From NCBI GenBank assembly GCA_039720395.1, contig CM077832.1:16124060-16188059 (forward strand): DNA of 64,000 bases, written 5' to 3'. Shown here one piece after another: positions 1 to 11,411 of this stretch. The stretch's first letter is position 1; each line of letters begins with the position of its first letter. The stretch comes from Liquidambar formosana (taxonomy: Eukaryota; Streptophyta; Magnoliopsida; Saxifragales; Altingiaceae). The notes under the pieces were generated by a model that had not been told where the DNA came from, made no database searches, and saw nothing but the letters and a program-made list of their open reading frames with translations. Position numbers and translations under genes: made by a program.

Positions 1-349
1 ATTTTTGGGTACCTTCTTGCTTCTGTTTTTCTGGGTTTTTTTCTTATTTTTTTCTGTTCTTGTTTGGGCGGACTTCTGGTCCACCCCCTCTGCTCTTTTC
101 TTTTGTACTTTCATCTTCTTTTTAATAATATCTCTTTGTTGCTGATAAAATAAAATAAAATAAAATAAAATAAAAATTTAAGACTAGAAGTATACATGGC
201 CTTGACAATAATGATAAACTTAATGAATTGGAGATATTGACTTAGCAAGTTAGCAACCCATTCCCATGAGCATATATATGATATATACCTTGGTATATAT
301 TTCAAAACTTTACAAAAGTCATCTAAGGGAATGATGGTGAAATGACAAT

Positions 350-502
350 GCTATGTTTGGATATTTGATCCAAAGAGCGAGGGAAAGGAAAGAAAAATGG
401 TGAAAGTTGTTTAAAAATGGATTCCTTTTCCAAACCATTTTGGAACTTTTCATTTATTTTCCCTCAAACTCTTTTGAGATCTAAAGAGCCCCTAAACACA
501 GC
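350..502. mobile_element. MITE, copy 1 of a small family
   Basis: The segment has imperfect terminal inverted ends: gctatgtttgg on the left and the reverse complement gctgtgttta on the right, followed by inverted purine-rich stretches. Related copies are at 53067-53206 (right end deleted) and about 33650-33750 (opposite strand). In the third copy similarity extends a few bases outside the left end given here, so the exact boundary is uncertain. It has no coding capacity. Confidence 0.5.
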
Positions 503-1140
503 ACAAAATAGATCTACTAAATGAAAGCAAACGAGACTTAAAACAATAATATCAGTGACATATATACACAAAGGAGATTTTTACAAAAAATGAAAAGTTT
601 TTGAGGTAAATAGCTCAGGGTTTTGCAAGAATCCATTAGTGTTCATGGACTTAAATATTAGATATATCGGTGATATATCGTGATATCAAACACCCTCGGT
701 ATGATATTATATTATATTTTCGATATAACAATAATATCGCGATATATTGTTAAATATTTATTTTATATATTGGGCAAATTTTGCTAAGGATCGTTAGTTT
801 ATTGTCTATATATCGAACCCATATCGTTTGCTTCTTCTCCACCGCCCATGTAAATATGTATTAAGGCCTGCAAGGGGTAGGTTGCTTTGGCCAACCATCA
901 CATGAACATCACAGGCTGCTTCAGACAACATTAAATGCAGGCATAATTTTTTAATTTTTGTAACTTATTTCCCTTCAACCAGCCATTGTGTTTGACCATA
1001 TCTAAGTACCTTTTTCATCAAACTTTTTTAATAAATATTTATATGTCAAATTAAATATATCAAATGATTAATCGAATAGGTTTATGCATCTAGAGTTGCA
1101 CTAGTATAAATTTACGATTTACAATATCAAATTGGACGTA

Positions 1141-1330
1141 CCTTTTTATCTTTCCTACACCACCCATTTCAAAGCCAACCAATGATAGACCTGTACAATT
1201 TTGAGCTTCACACTTCCATAAACCACATCGAAAGTCAAAGCCAATACATGAGCCACCGGCCATAGTGAGAGTGTTGGTGCCAGGAGGGAACGCCTTTGGG
1301 CTGCAGTCATCATCAATAGTCAGCCATTAA
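1141..1330 (-). pseudogene. Unrecognised cysteine-containing exon, copy A
   Basis: On the minus strand this stretch is open and translates to a peptide with the motifs FPPGTNTLTMAGGSCIGFDF and CGLWKCEAQNC, then GGVGKIK. It ends at a strong 5' splice site (aaaag|gtacgt), so it looks like a real internal exon. Copy B (53835-54010) keeps the frame, all cysteines and the same donor. Most differences between copies change amino acids, which suggests relaxed selection. I do not recognise the family, and no neighbouring exons were found. Confidence 0.4.
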
Positions 1331-1510
1331 AATCTATTTAATGATGGGTTCTCCTACCAAATTATCCTCTGGATGGGTTTGTTCCAGCTGTGTAAAAAGC
1401 ACGAGGGTTTGATTTGAAAACTAGCATAAGTGTCAGTTTGTGAAGTTTTTAAAAAGCACACGGGTCAGCTTTATCTTGAAAAATGGCACAAGGGTTTGAT
1501 TCGAAATCAA

Positions 1511-1581
1511 CACATTCTCTCTTAACAAACACAAATAGATTGAAAAATTATGGGGAAAAAACAGTCAAAAAACACAATGAA

Positions 1582-1628
<47 letters not shown>

Positions 1629-1802
1629 AATACATATAGAAAGAGATCGCAATGAGGAGAAGGAAAACATCACTTGAAGATGACAATAGGGTTGATGGCG
1701 ACGACATCCACCGGAAAGTGAGAGACAAAGAAGAGAGTAGGGTTAGGCAAGGGCTTGACAGCGACGAATCTGGCCGGTGATCGAAAGAAAACAAGGGAAT
1801 TA

Positions 1803-1852
<50 letters not shown>

Positions 1853-2261
1853 AAGAGGTCACCACCGCCTCTTTCCTTTTCCAGAATTTTCCAGTGCTCT
1901 CAACTTCTTTTTCTCTCTCTTGAAGTTTCTCTCTCTAGATCCTTCCATCACCGTCTTAATTACTTGAAGAGACCAGTAGCTTCTAGCCGGAGAGCTAGAA
2001 GCTTCTTCACTGACATTCTTGAAGCTTCTTGAGTTAGTGAACTTCTCTTATAGAAGGGGGTGAGGTCCCCAATGTGTGTAAGTCATGTGGAGAGTTACCA
2101 AATCTAAGTGAGGTGTGTGTAGAGTGTGGTGAGGTATAACTAAGTAGTGTCTGAGTGAGTGTGTGAAGTAGTATGGGTAATGTGTATGTGAGTGATATTG
2201 TGTCTTTGTTAGTACCATACTAAAAGTTAGTGTGAGTGTCCTAAAATTATATTGTATGTTG
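1511..2261. other. Unassigned stretch with microsatellites
   Basis: This stretch holds an (AT)n(AC)n microsatellite at about 1582-1626 and a pure (AT)n run at about 1804-1848. The rest is CT-rich then GT-rich sequence that is absent from copy B at the equivalent place. I see no convincing coding region or element boundary. Confidence 0.4.
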
Positions 2262-2400
2262 CAATGTTTTAAAACCAATACCATTCATCAAACTGGAAAA
2301 ATCACCGGGTTAAGGGTCACTGGTTCAACCGTGGGGTCAAGTGGAAATTGAACTGTGATGTCATCATGACATAATAAGTATTTAATTATTATTTAATATA

Positions 2401-4788
2401 CATAGTTATTAAAGGTGCAAGGCGCACCTAAGGCGCAAAGGTCTCCTGGGGCCTAGGCACTAGGCGCAAGAAAAAACACAGGCTTTAGGGAAGTGAGGCG
2501 CACAACTTAAAGAAAATACATAAAAACTATTTTAAGAAATGCAGCTAACAAAAATAATCAATTTAAACATATAAAATTGAACACTCTTGGCCTATAAGCC
2601 CAATTTTTCTTTTGGATTTTGTGTTTCATACTTATACCCAGGATCCTTTTCCTTTTGTTGTGAACTTCCAAAATCCATAAGTAATAACTAGCCTTAGTAA
2701 GTAGCAACCTAGACCCATAAAACATACAAAGTCACGAATCACAATTTACAACCACAAGTGATTTACCCACAAAGCATACAAGCATACAAAGCCCACAATT
2801 AAACTAAAACAGGACCAAAAAAGGAGAAATAACACATAAAAATTAAAAAGTAAACGAAAACAGGGCCAAAAAAACAAGAAGTAAAGCAAAAAATCAGAAG
2901 AAGCGAAAGTAGGAGATGAAGACGCAGCTGGGATAGCAAACGAGAAATTAGAAAGAAAAAAAAATAGGAGAAGAAGACGATGAAGAAGAAAGATAAAAAT
3001 CGAAACAGGCTGAAGAAGGAAAAAAAAAAAAGAAGGAGAAGACGACGATGAAGAAGAAAGAGAAAAAGCAGGAGAAGAAGATGATGACGAAGAAAGAGAA
3101 AAATCGAAACAGGGTGAAGAAGAAGAAGAACTGAAGAAGAGGAGCTACTACATACCTGTTCGATTAAGGCTGGACCGTCGGAGCTTGGGGACTGGATCGC
3201 TGGAGCTGGAGGCTGCCGCTGGAGCTGGAGCTCTCTGATCGAACGGTGAAGAAGGCTAGGGCTTCAAACGTGTTCCACAGTACTGTGTTTTTAGTTTTAA
3301 GTTACTTATTCTTAGAGATGGCAATTTCGCCCCGCCCCACCGGTGCCCCGCCCCACTTGGCCCCATAAGGGCGGGTTTTTTTCATTTTTTTGGTTCTTGG
3401 TTCGGGTATGGGGATTTTTTTAAAAAAACTATCAGGTTCGGTTTGGTTTTGGTTTTTACTGAGTCCCAAACCGTGAACCGAACCGAACCGAACCGCATGC
3501 AATTTTACTATTTTACCCCTACATATATATCTATTGTTAGCTTTTTTTTCATCCCTTTTCGGTCTTTTCATCGTCCCTTCTATCCACAACTCTCACCTTC
3601 TCTCCCTCGATTCTCATGCCTCATCAGAAACCACACCCCTTTCTGCTATCCTTTTCATCCGTCCCCTCACTCCCTCAGGTTAAACAAGCTCACATGCTTT
3701 CTCTCTCTCCTTTTGATTTCTCCTCTTTCTCTTCTTCTCTGCCTCCTCATTTTCCCCCATCATTTTCTCCCATACAAGTCAGAGGAAACCCATACCCTTC
3801 CCATTTGCCATCAAGCCTCCGTTCCTTCCTCTCAATCATCAACTTTCCCTCATTCGCTGGCAATGGCATCGTTCTCCCTCCCTTGACAGCGTCGCTTCAT
3901 CACCGTGAGGGCTCACGCGCTGCTCGACTTGCTCCAATCTCCACTGTACCTCCCTCGCCGGCTTCGCTTCATCACCACCGTGAGGGCTAACCCGCTACTC
4001 AACTGCTCCAGACTCCGTTGTCCCTCCCTCGCCGGCGTCACCTCATCGCCGTGAGTCCATTCTCCATTCTCCAGTCCGAGAGTCTAGTCTCCACTCTCCA
4101 AACTCTGATCTCCCTCCCTTGTCGGCGTCGCCTCACCCTTGCAACTGACAACGGTGCGAACTCATCCCTCATCCTCATTACTGTATGAAATCTTGACCTA
4201 TTTGAAAGATTATTTATTCGCTATATTAATCTTGGGATTGTGATTGATTTTATTTGTTTCATGGTTGCTTGATGAAATTATATTTGTTTGATGGTTGCTC
4301 GAGGAGATTGATTTTTTGGCTGGAGAAAGGGAATTAGGCAGGGTTGCTTGTTTATTTGTTTTTCAGCAAATAAAAAAAAAAAAAGGGCAGGGCGGGGCGG
4401 GGAAGGGACGGGTTTCTTAGAAAACCATAGGGTCGGGGATGGGTAATAAAATTTTGGAACCGTCGGGTTTAGGGGCGGGTTTGGGCATAGGGTATTAGTT
4501 TGCGGTTCGGGGATGGTATATAGGCGAACCGACCCTGATCCGCCCCATTGCCATTCCTGCTTATTCCTTGTTTTTTTTTTTTTTTTCCAACTTTTCATCA
4601 ATCTAACGGCTAGATTTAGATCTCATTTTAAAAAATTATATTAAAAATCCATATTTTTATAAAATAGGCTATGGGTTACCACGACGCGCCTTGGACGGGC
4701 CTTGCGCCTCACATAAAAGCCTAAAAAATCGTGCCTCAAGCGCGCCCATAGGATGTAGCCTCGTCTAGGCGCACTTTTAATAACTATG
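2401..4788. mobile_element. Middle hAT-like element (level 2)
   Basis: The inverted ends are catagttattaaaggtgc at 2401 and the reverse complement catagttattaaaagtgc ending at 4788. The 8 bp target duplication ttaatata is exact at 2393-2400 and 4789-4796. Inside the ends lie GC-rich repeats of the aggcgca type. The left body is an A- and purine-rich tract (about 2820-3140). It has no transposase and is itself interrupted by a third element at 3313-4559. Confidence 0.88.
3313..4559. mobile_element. Inner hAT-like element (level 3)
   Basis: The inverted ends are tagagatggcaat on the left and the reverse complement caggaatggcaat on the right, each followed by GC-rich gccccgcc-type sequence. The target duplication is cttattct at 3305-3312 and cttattcc at 4560-4567, 8 bp with one mismatch. 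The CT-rich interior gives open frames on both strands, but I see no transposase domain. It is non-autonomous. Confidence 0.8.
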
Positions 4789-5026
4789 TTAATATATAAT
4801 AAATATTTAATTATGAATGAACTATACACAGAAAAATTGCAAAATATATGAAAAAATTATTTAAAAATTTCCAATTAACCTTCAAAAATTAGCACTCTTA
4901 AACAAACATACTCTCCTACATAGATACATCAAGCCAATAAATCAAGACACTATATTTTGAGACCAATGGGGTTTATACTATGGGCATAGCTAATTTTTAC
5001 TGAATGTTTTCACCCAAATTTAAATA

Positions 5027-5065
<39 letters not shown>

Positions 5066-5822
5066 TACATATACTAGATAACATCCATTGAATCACTTAT
5101 AGTAAGTAGAAATAGACAAAGGGAAATTAATTAATTACTATAAAGGATTCCTTTTGCCACATGCCTACACCAGTAGCTTAGGGCTCAAACTAGCCATAGT
5201 GAAAAGAGGATTGAAATGCCAAATGAATAAAAAAATCAACCAAAAATAGTTATAATCAAAGCAAGTAATGGCAATGGCCTTCAGAGTTCAGAAATGTAGC
5301 GTTATATAACTCCTAAGCCAAAACAAATCATCATTTTTTTCCACTGTACAGCATCTCCTCAACCTGTAAATCCCTAGAACGCACAAAAGAGCATCTCTTA
5401 ACTCTTTGGTGGCCAAGAGTGTTGAGTGTGAGCGAGAGATTTAGGAGAATGAGAGGAGACTTGAGAATGAGAGATTTCAGGTATGATATATAAGAAGATA
5501 GAAGAAGGGAGAAGAGAAGAGAGAGGAGAAATCAGAAGATAGAAAGGAGAAGAAGATGTACCTGGTGATTCGCAGAGAAAGCCCTAAACCCTCATTTCAG
5601 ATGAATCGAAGGAATTTGGCTGCCTTTGTTTTAACGAGTTTTCAATTCTATTCAAACCCATCTAGTTTCATTAAACCGTAAACGGTTCACAAAAACTGCT
5701 GGTTTAAACGGTTTTCATAAATTAAAACGGTTTTTAATTTAAAACGGTTTTAGGGGTTCAACTAAACCACAATTTGGACTCGTCAACGGTTCAACCTGTC
5801 CGGTCTGGGTTTTAAAACGCTG

Positions 5823-6429
5823 GTACGTTGTGTTCTTATTAAATAAAAGTTGTATTCTATTTGTGGGTTCTGTTGCATTTTACTCAACAATATATAGAAA
5901 GAGGGGGGAAGGGAGAGAAAGAAAGTTTAAAATAGAGAAAAAAACCTGAAGCTATGGATCAACGGAGGATACAGAGCGCCAAAGAAGCAATCGTTGCCAA
6001 ACTACATCGAAGAAGCATCACCGCCAATCTACACCAGAGAAGCATCGTCGCCGATCTACATCAGAGAAGTAAAACCGCCATTGTTTTGCATAGGAGAGTA
6101 GTGATAAGCAGAGAAACTAGGGCTAGGCTTGACGACAGTGGGTTTGATCGAATGAAATGAGGTGATTAGAGTAAGCAAAATATATTAGAGGGTGAAAAAA
6201 CTATGTCGTTCTGGAAGGAAATTATATAAAAAAGATAACATATATAGTAAATCGGTTTGGTTCAGTTTATGCGGTTCGCCATTTCCCTTAACTAAGACTG
6301 AATCAACCACCAAAAAAATATGAAACTAAAACCAAACAGCCTAGTGTGAGAAGGAAAACCGTCCAAAAACCGACAAACCGATTCGGTCTGGTTTGGTTTG
6401 ATCGGTTTAGTTGGTTTTCTTTTACCCCT
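5823..6429. other. Unassigned stretch with a short repeat-peptide ORF
   Basis: The stretch between the hAT nest and the next block of copy A holds an ATG-started frame at 5954-6160. Its 5' half repeats a unit of about 30 bases encoding a ten-residue motif of the form LHxRSI(T/V)A. The 6230-6425 part is rich in cggtttggtt motifs typical of hAT-like ends, but I could not define both termini. I see no recognisable gene. Confidence 0.35.
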
Positions 6430-7169
6430 AATCTGCACCATCCATCTTTAATAAAAGCAATCCAACGGTTCCAAGATGAAACCCGTTCTATCCGGATCAA
6501 CCCGTTAACTCCACCCCCTCACCGCATTCCCTTTTCATTTCTTTTAGATCTAAAAATACACGAATCTCATAGCCGACCTTACCCCAGCCATCTTCCGTCA
6601 ACATTCTGGTAAAGGTTCACTGCCTGTAGCGAACTAAAGGGGGACGAACCTAGCATTTTTTTTTTTTTTTTTTGGTTGTTAACTAGGTAGCACAAATGCA
6701 TAGAGAAAAAAGGAAACAAAAAAAATTTTAAAAAAAAATATTAACCCCTTCTCTACCATCTACCAGGTAGCACAAATGCTTGGAAAAAAAAAAAAAAGAA
6801 AAAACATTTTGCCCCTTCTCTACTATCTACTAGGCAACACAAATGCGCAGAGAAAAAATGGAAAAAAAAAAAGAAAAAAAAAGAAAAGAAAAGCCTGGAA
6901 GATAGAGGACTCACCTCAGGTCGCCAGCGATGAGACTTCTGCTGCGGCGGATGGAGATACTTTTGCTGTAATGGAGAGGGTCACGTGGTGAGGGTTTGGA
7001 GAAGTGGGGAGAAAAAAAAAAGGGCAAAGAAAATAATAGCAAAATTGAAAATGTTCCATTGTTTGCTCGCGGCGTGCTATTCCGACGTGGGCGGTGAGTT
7101 TCAGATTTAGTGTTATGGAAAGGTTCATCAAGAGGGAAGAGGTTAGATTTGAAATGGGTGAGAAGGGAG
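6430..7169. repeat. Duplicated host segment, copy A (second block)
   Basis: The block aligns with 54582-55250 of copy B. Shared landmarks are the gcaccatccatctt start, three spaced copies of a motif around aggtagcacaaatgc (6686, 6767 and 6832), and the sequence around gggagta at the right end, where a hAT element has inserted in copy A only. Confidence 0.8.
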
Positions 7170-7895
7170 TAGGGGCGAAGCCAGGATTTAAAATTACCCT
7201 AGGCTGGGGTTCACCGTTCTATTATATGAAAATTACCTATTTTTTGGAGTGGCTATTGGCACCCCAAGACCTTTTTTTTTAATCCCTTACTTATTTTAAA
7301 CTTTCTAAAGTTTTATGAAAATTATAAAAGGTTTTCATAAAATTGGCTGCATTATGCATTAGAAACATCATTTTGAACAACTTTGTAGAACAAAGTTTTT
7401 CCAAAATCTATTATTCAAGTAGATTTTTTTTGCCAAAATCTATGGTTTCAATGGATTTTTTGGCCATGAAACAGAAACGGTGAAGTCTACTTAAAAATGG
7501 TAAATACTAAGTTTCTCAAAATGATGTTTTCTAATGCATAATATTTTTCACAAAATGTATTCCAAGTTGTACAAAATGATGTTTTCTAGTGGACTGTGTG
7601 GTCAATTTTCATAAATACATTTTATATTTTTCATAAAACTTTGAGAAATTTAAAATAAGTGGGGTCATAGTGCCCAATTTTCATGAAATTTAGATTTTTG
7701 GCCAATGGTTTTGGGCTGCCCCTAGTTTTTTTCACTTGGGCTAATTTCTTTCTATTATGTTTTGCGCTGGCTCTTAATTTTTCTCACATGGGCTACTACT
7801 CAAGAGCACTTTACTTACACAAGTTATAAAAAAAAATATTTGGGCAGGCTACCTATGCTAAGCCTAGTGTAGCCTGTTGTATCCATTTGCCCTTG
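7170..7895. mobile_element. hAT-like non-autonomous element
   Basis: The left end is taggggcgaagccagga and the right end, reverse-complemented, is caagggcaaatggatac, giving degenerate inverted termini. The flanks are gaagggag (7162-7169) and ggagggag (7896-7903), an 8 bp duplication with one mismatch. Copy B at about 55245-55255 has a single uninterrupted gaggagggagtacaaa, which is the empty site. It contains no transposase. Confidence 0.75.
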
Positions 7896-8271
7896 GGAGG
7901 GAGTACAAAATTACAAATGATAGGCATAAGAAGGAGAAGGAAGAAAAAATTTTACCAAAGAAGAACAAACTTTTTTAAAAAATGAACCAACCTGGCAGCC
8001 TGCTTCACAAGGTTTTCAGAAGAGGACGTCCCATGTGCATACGAAGTTATGAGCATTCACGAGAGGAGACGAGGAGAGATTTCCAATCTCGGGTCCAGCA
8101 TGTCCTTTTAAGAGGGAATAAAGGTTATTTTAATTTTTAAGATTTAATCATAACAACGGGTTTTATAATTTTGGATTTGAATTTGGTGTATTTAGTTACT
8201 TTACCAAATTCACTTCTTATAACTTTACCTTCTTATTCTTTCATAATGGGGCAAAGTGTTAGATTAACTAG
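7896..8271. repeat. Duplicated host segment, copy A (third block)
   Basis: The block aligns with 55246-55410 of copy B through about position 8105 (shared agaagga...ggacgtccca...cgaggagagat). Bases 8106-8266 have no counterpart in copy B. It ends at the 5 bp target duplication of the solo LTR. Confidence 0.7.
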
Positions 8272-9372
8272 TGTTTGTGGGAAATAGTGACGTGGAGTCA
8301 ACGGTGCCCACGTGGGTCGTATTCGAGGAGGTCAACCACGTTTGATGGTGAGACAAATGGGGGGATCCAGGTGGAGGAGAGAGAGAAGTGATCTGGGACT
8401 AGCTTGGGAGCGGGAGATAGGCAGGGAGAGAGTCGATTTAAAGGGGTGCGATTTATGTTTGGAGAAACTTCAGTCCAAATAAAGCCTTTTCGGAGAATCC
8501 TCAAATCAAGGGAAAGATTCCTTAGTTGTTGGTGTTGTTGGTGAAAGGATTGAATGAATGTTAATGAAGCCAAAAGAGGCCTTTTTATAATGCCAAAGAT
8601 CTGGGACAGCCGTTTGATGCAAGTGGTAGTCAGACCTAGGGTAATAGGGCAGTAGACCTAGGCCCTCCTGGGTAGGTCGATTGTCTTACCCTGTTTTAGT
8701 GCTGACACCCATGCCTGTCAGGTTTTTCGCCTATACGAGGTATGGGTTTGACCTGTTAGTTGCCTTATCATCTTTTAGTGATGATTGAGGTTGTTGTTGT
8801 GTCACATCACTTCCCAGCTGTTCCCTTAGATCGACTATAGGGGTGCAATTCCCGATACCATAGGTGCAACCTCCTTAGAGAGCCTTCTTTCCATCCCCCA
8901 AACGAAGATCCTCCAAGTGTCACAAATATTGAGGGAAGCTAAGGTCGAGCGACCTTGCTTGAGAGTTGAGCTCGTGATTAAGCCCCTAGGTTCTGCCTCA
9001 ACCTAGGCTAGTGTTTAACTAGGACTGTACCTTGAGGGCACTTCGAGGGGGATCAAGTAGATCGCCAATCTCTACTCCCATCACGTGATGTGACAGGCAT
9101 CCAACTTGAAAAGGGCACAAGGGCCCGTCTCGAGATGATTCGAGCATCCTCAATAATGAAGGCGTCCTTCCAGAAAGGGGCATCCTCGAGGGGGTGGACA
9201 TTTCCCTCGAAGGTACATGGAGGATGTGGGCAGCGAGGTCATTTAGATGAGGCCAACTAGTCAGTGCCAGCTAGGCATCCGTGGTGGCAAAATGGGTTAA
9301 CCCTATTAGTCAACTTTCCACGTGGCAATTTATGAATAGTCCAACGTGGTTGGGCGTTTTATGGTATCAACA
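8272..9372. mobile_element. Solo LTR of an LTR retrotransposon
   Basis: The unit starts with tgtttgtggg and ends with ggtatcaaca, so it has TG...CA ends with the 4 bp inverted tip tgtt/aaca. It is flanked by an exact 5 bp target duplication, actag at 8267-8271 and 9373-9377. No gag or pol sequence and no second LTR are present, which is the structure left by recombination between two LTRs. The GC content is higher than its flanks. The family cannot be assigned without internal sequence. Confidence 0.85.
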
Positions 9373-9481
9373 ACTAGCATTTTCCTTTTCTAAAAGGGTT
9401 TTAGACAATGACCCTTATGCTATTTTACAGGTATCTTTTTTTTTTAAATAAAAATAAAAATTTGCGTTTTGATAAATTTTA

Positions 9482-10969
9482 GGGTAAATTACATTTTGCC
9501 CCCTTCAAGTTTAGGTCGTTTTTAGTAAACCCCCTTATAGTTTAAAAACTACATTTTGCCCTCTTCAATTTGACGGAGAGAAAATAGACCTAACAAAAAT
9601 ATGAAATGACCATAAAACCCATGCTCATACATTAAATATTTAATTAATTAAAAAATCCATTTGTAAAATACCTAAAATGCCCTTACCCTTTTATCCCTTT
9701 GGTTCCTTTTCCCTTAACCCTTCGTAAAAAACGGAAATGAGGGACAAAGAAGGGAGTTGATAGAGAGGGGATTAAGCACGTCGCCGGCAGCATTGGTCGG
9801 CGAAGAGAGAAAAAAATAAAGAGAAAGTGGGGAAGATCGAAACTCCAACCCAAATCTCGTTCTTGATCTCGTCGGTGAAAAATAAAGAGTCGCTACTGTA
9901 TGATTTTTTTTAAGGGTAAAAAACAGCCCTTGATCAGATCTCGATCTAAAGCAGTAGGCTTCGTCTTAAATGTTATTGTTAGCTAGGCGACGATGTTTGA
10001 GGACTGGTGGAAGTGGTGGAGAATGGCTAGCAAGGGAAGAGTTGGAGGGAACGATGGAAGCTGTGATTGGGAGAAATGGGGTTTGGGTTTGGAGCAGAGA
10101 AAAAAGGTTAGCAGTTGGAAGGAGGAGGACAACGCCATTATAGAGAGAGAAGTGGTGTTGGTTGGATTTATTTCTCCCCTCATATGGGTAGATCTGATCC
10201 GAAAAGGGAAGATGCTGCTGTAGGATTTTGTTTAGGGTCAAAAAATTGAAGGAAGAGAAAGGAAGAACCTAGTTACCAACACCACCGCCACGTTTGATTT
10301 TAAAACTCAAATTCGTTGTTGTAGGTAGGAGAGAAACGGTGGTTGAAAAGAGGAGGACGATGCCATTAATGGGGTTTGGGTTTGCCGACACTACTGTTGT
10401 ATTTGGGTTATGGCCATTAGTGGAGCCGAATTTGAGCTTTAGGGTTAGCAGAGAGGGGTTTTGTTTGGCAAATGGTGAACCAGTGGTGGGTAAAAAATGT
10501 GGCAATGAGAGGGGTCAATCAGATATCGGTGGCTCAATAAGACATCGTAATGCCAAGAACAAGAGCAACACCACTGCTAGCAAAGTGAAAGGCCATTGTT
10601 ATCGACGCCTCTTTGCCGCCAGTGCCTTGCCATCATTGATCCCCTCCCTGAGTGCCGCCCATGGTCGTCGATGGAAGCAAAGGTCAGGAAGCAAGCTTGA
10701 GGAAGCTTTTCACGTAAATTGAGGGGCAAAAACGTCTCTCCAACGGGAAAAAAAAAAAAAAAGAGGGTAACTTGGGCATTAAAGATGCTGTGATGTGTCA
10801 TATGAATTGCACGTGACACTTTTCCATCCACTTATCTAACGTGGCATTAACGGAAGGGGGCATAGTGACATTTCGTTCAAAGTATATGTAGTCATTTATC
10901 CTCTTTTAAACTATAAGGGGGTTTACTGAAAACGACCTAAACTTGAAAGGGGCAAAGTGTAATGTACCC
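9482..10969. mobile_element. Mutator-like element (MULE) with about 70 bp TIRs
   Basis: The left end begins gggtaaattacattttgc and the right end, reverse-complemented, begins gggtacattacactttgc; similarity continues for about 70 bp. The flanks are an exact 9 bp duplication, taaatttta at 9473-9481 and 10970-10978. Copy B near 55515 has the undivided gataaatttta, the empty site. The interior has open frames on both strands (9966-10241, 10294-10722) but no MURA transposase. The interior could be captured host sequence, which I cannot identify. Confidence 0.9.
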
Positions 10970-10978
10970 TAAATTTTA

Positions 10979-11411
10979 TTATTTATTTTAAATTTAAAAT
11001 AATAACTAGAACGTCACCTTGGTGTATCCGTTGATTCATTTTACTGATGCATGGTTGTTTTTTTTGTTTTTTTGTTTTTTTTGGGGGGGGGGTATTCAAT
11101 GTAGATAATGTCATTGTAATTTGGGTCTCTCTTTTTTTTTTTTTACTGGAGAATTATTTTTTCATTACCTTTTTTAGAATAATTATCAAGAAGGATGAAT
11201 TGACTACAAACTTGCACTAGTTTGTAGCAAAGTAAGTCATTTCTTGTTCTGACATTCTACCTTTTAAGGGCTGTTGGCGTCAGTCGAATGCCCATTGTTT
11301 TTAAATATTCACTATAATAATTTATTAACACGTAGCATTTGCTTTGAAAGAGTCCTACCGGCAACCGGATAGCAAAACAGAGAAAGACCAAACACAGTAT
11401 AAAAGTTTAAA
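10979..11411. repeat. Duplicated host segment, copy A (last block)
   Basis: Sequence from aataataactagaacgtcacc to ctgatgcat aligns with 55550-55610 of copy B. About 11185-11230 matches 55848-55905 of copy B in the opposite orientation, so a small inversion or an oppositely oriented MITE distinguishes the copies. The block includes a G9 run and poly-T tracts and no gene. Confidence 0.65.

Larger units (their letters stand above)
181..1510. repeat. Duplicated host segment, copy A (first block)
   Basis: This block is collinear with 52911-54180 (copy B). Shared landmarks include the sequence after agactagaagtata, a MITE near 350, the tgatatcaaacaccct region near 680 and the exon at 1141-1330. 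The two copies differ by scattered substitutions and small indels, so the duplication is not recent. Copy A continues in pieces at 6430-7169, 7896-8271, 9373-9481 and 10979-11080, separated by transposons that are absent from copy B. No intact gene spans it. Confidence 0.85.
2262..5822. mobile_element. Outer hAT-like element (level 1 of a nest)
   Basis: The ends are inverted: caatgttttaaaacc on the left and the reverse complement cagcgttttaaaaccc on the right. They are bordered by an 8 bp target duplication, gtatgttg at 2254-2261 and gtacgttg at 5823-5830, with one mismatch. An 8 bp duplication is the hAT hallmark. Its own sequence (about 1.16 kb) is split by the second element at 2401-4788. 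It encodes no transposase, so it is non-autonomous. The termini are rich in aaccggt-like motifs. Confidence 0.8.

Noticed and set aside
3443..3990. Long overlapping open frames in CT-rich DNA
   Set aside because: They lie inside the innermost hAT element, overlap on both strands and show only Ser/Pro/Leu bias.
6186..6428. Small hAT element with gagggtgaaa/taggggtaaa ends
   Set aside because: The ends are only weakly inverted and no 8 bp duplication flanks them.
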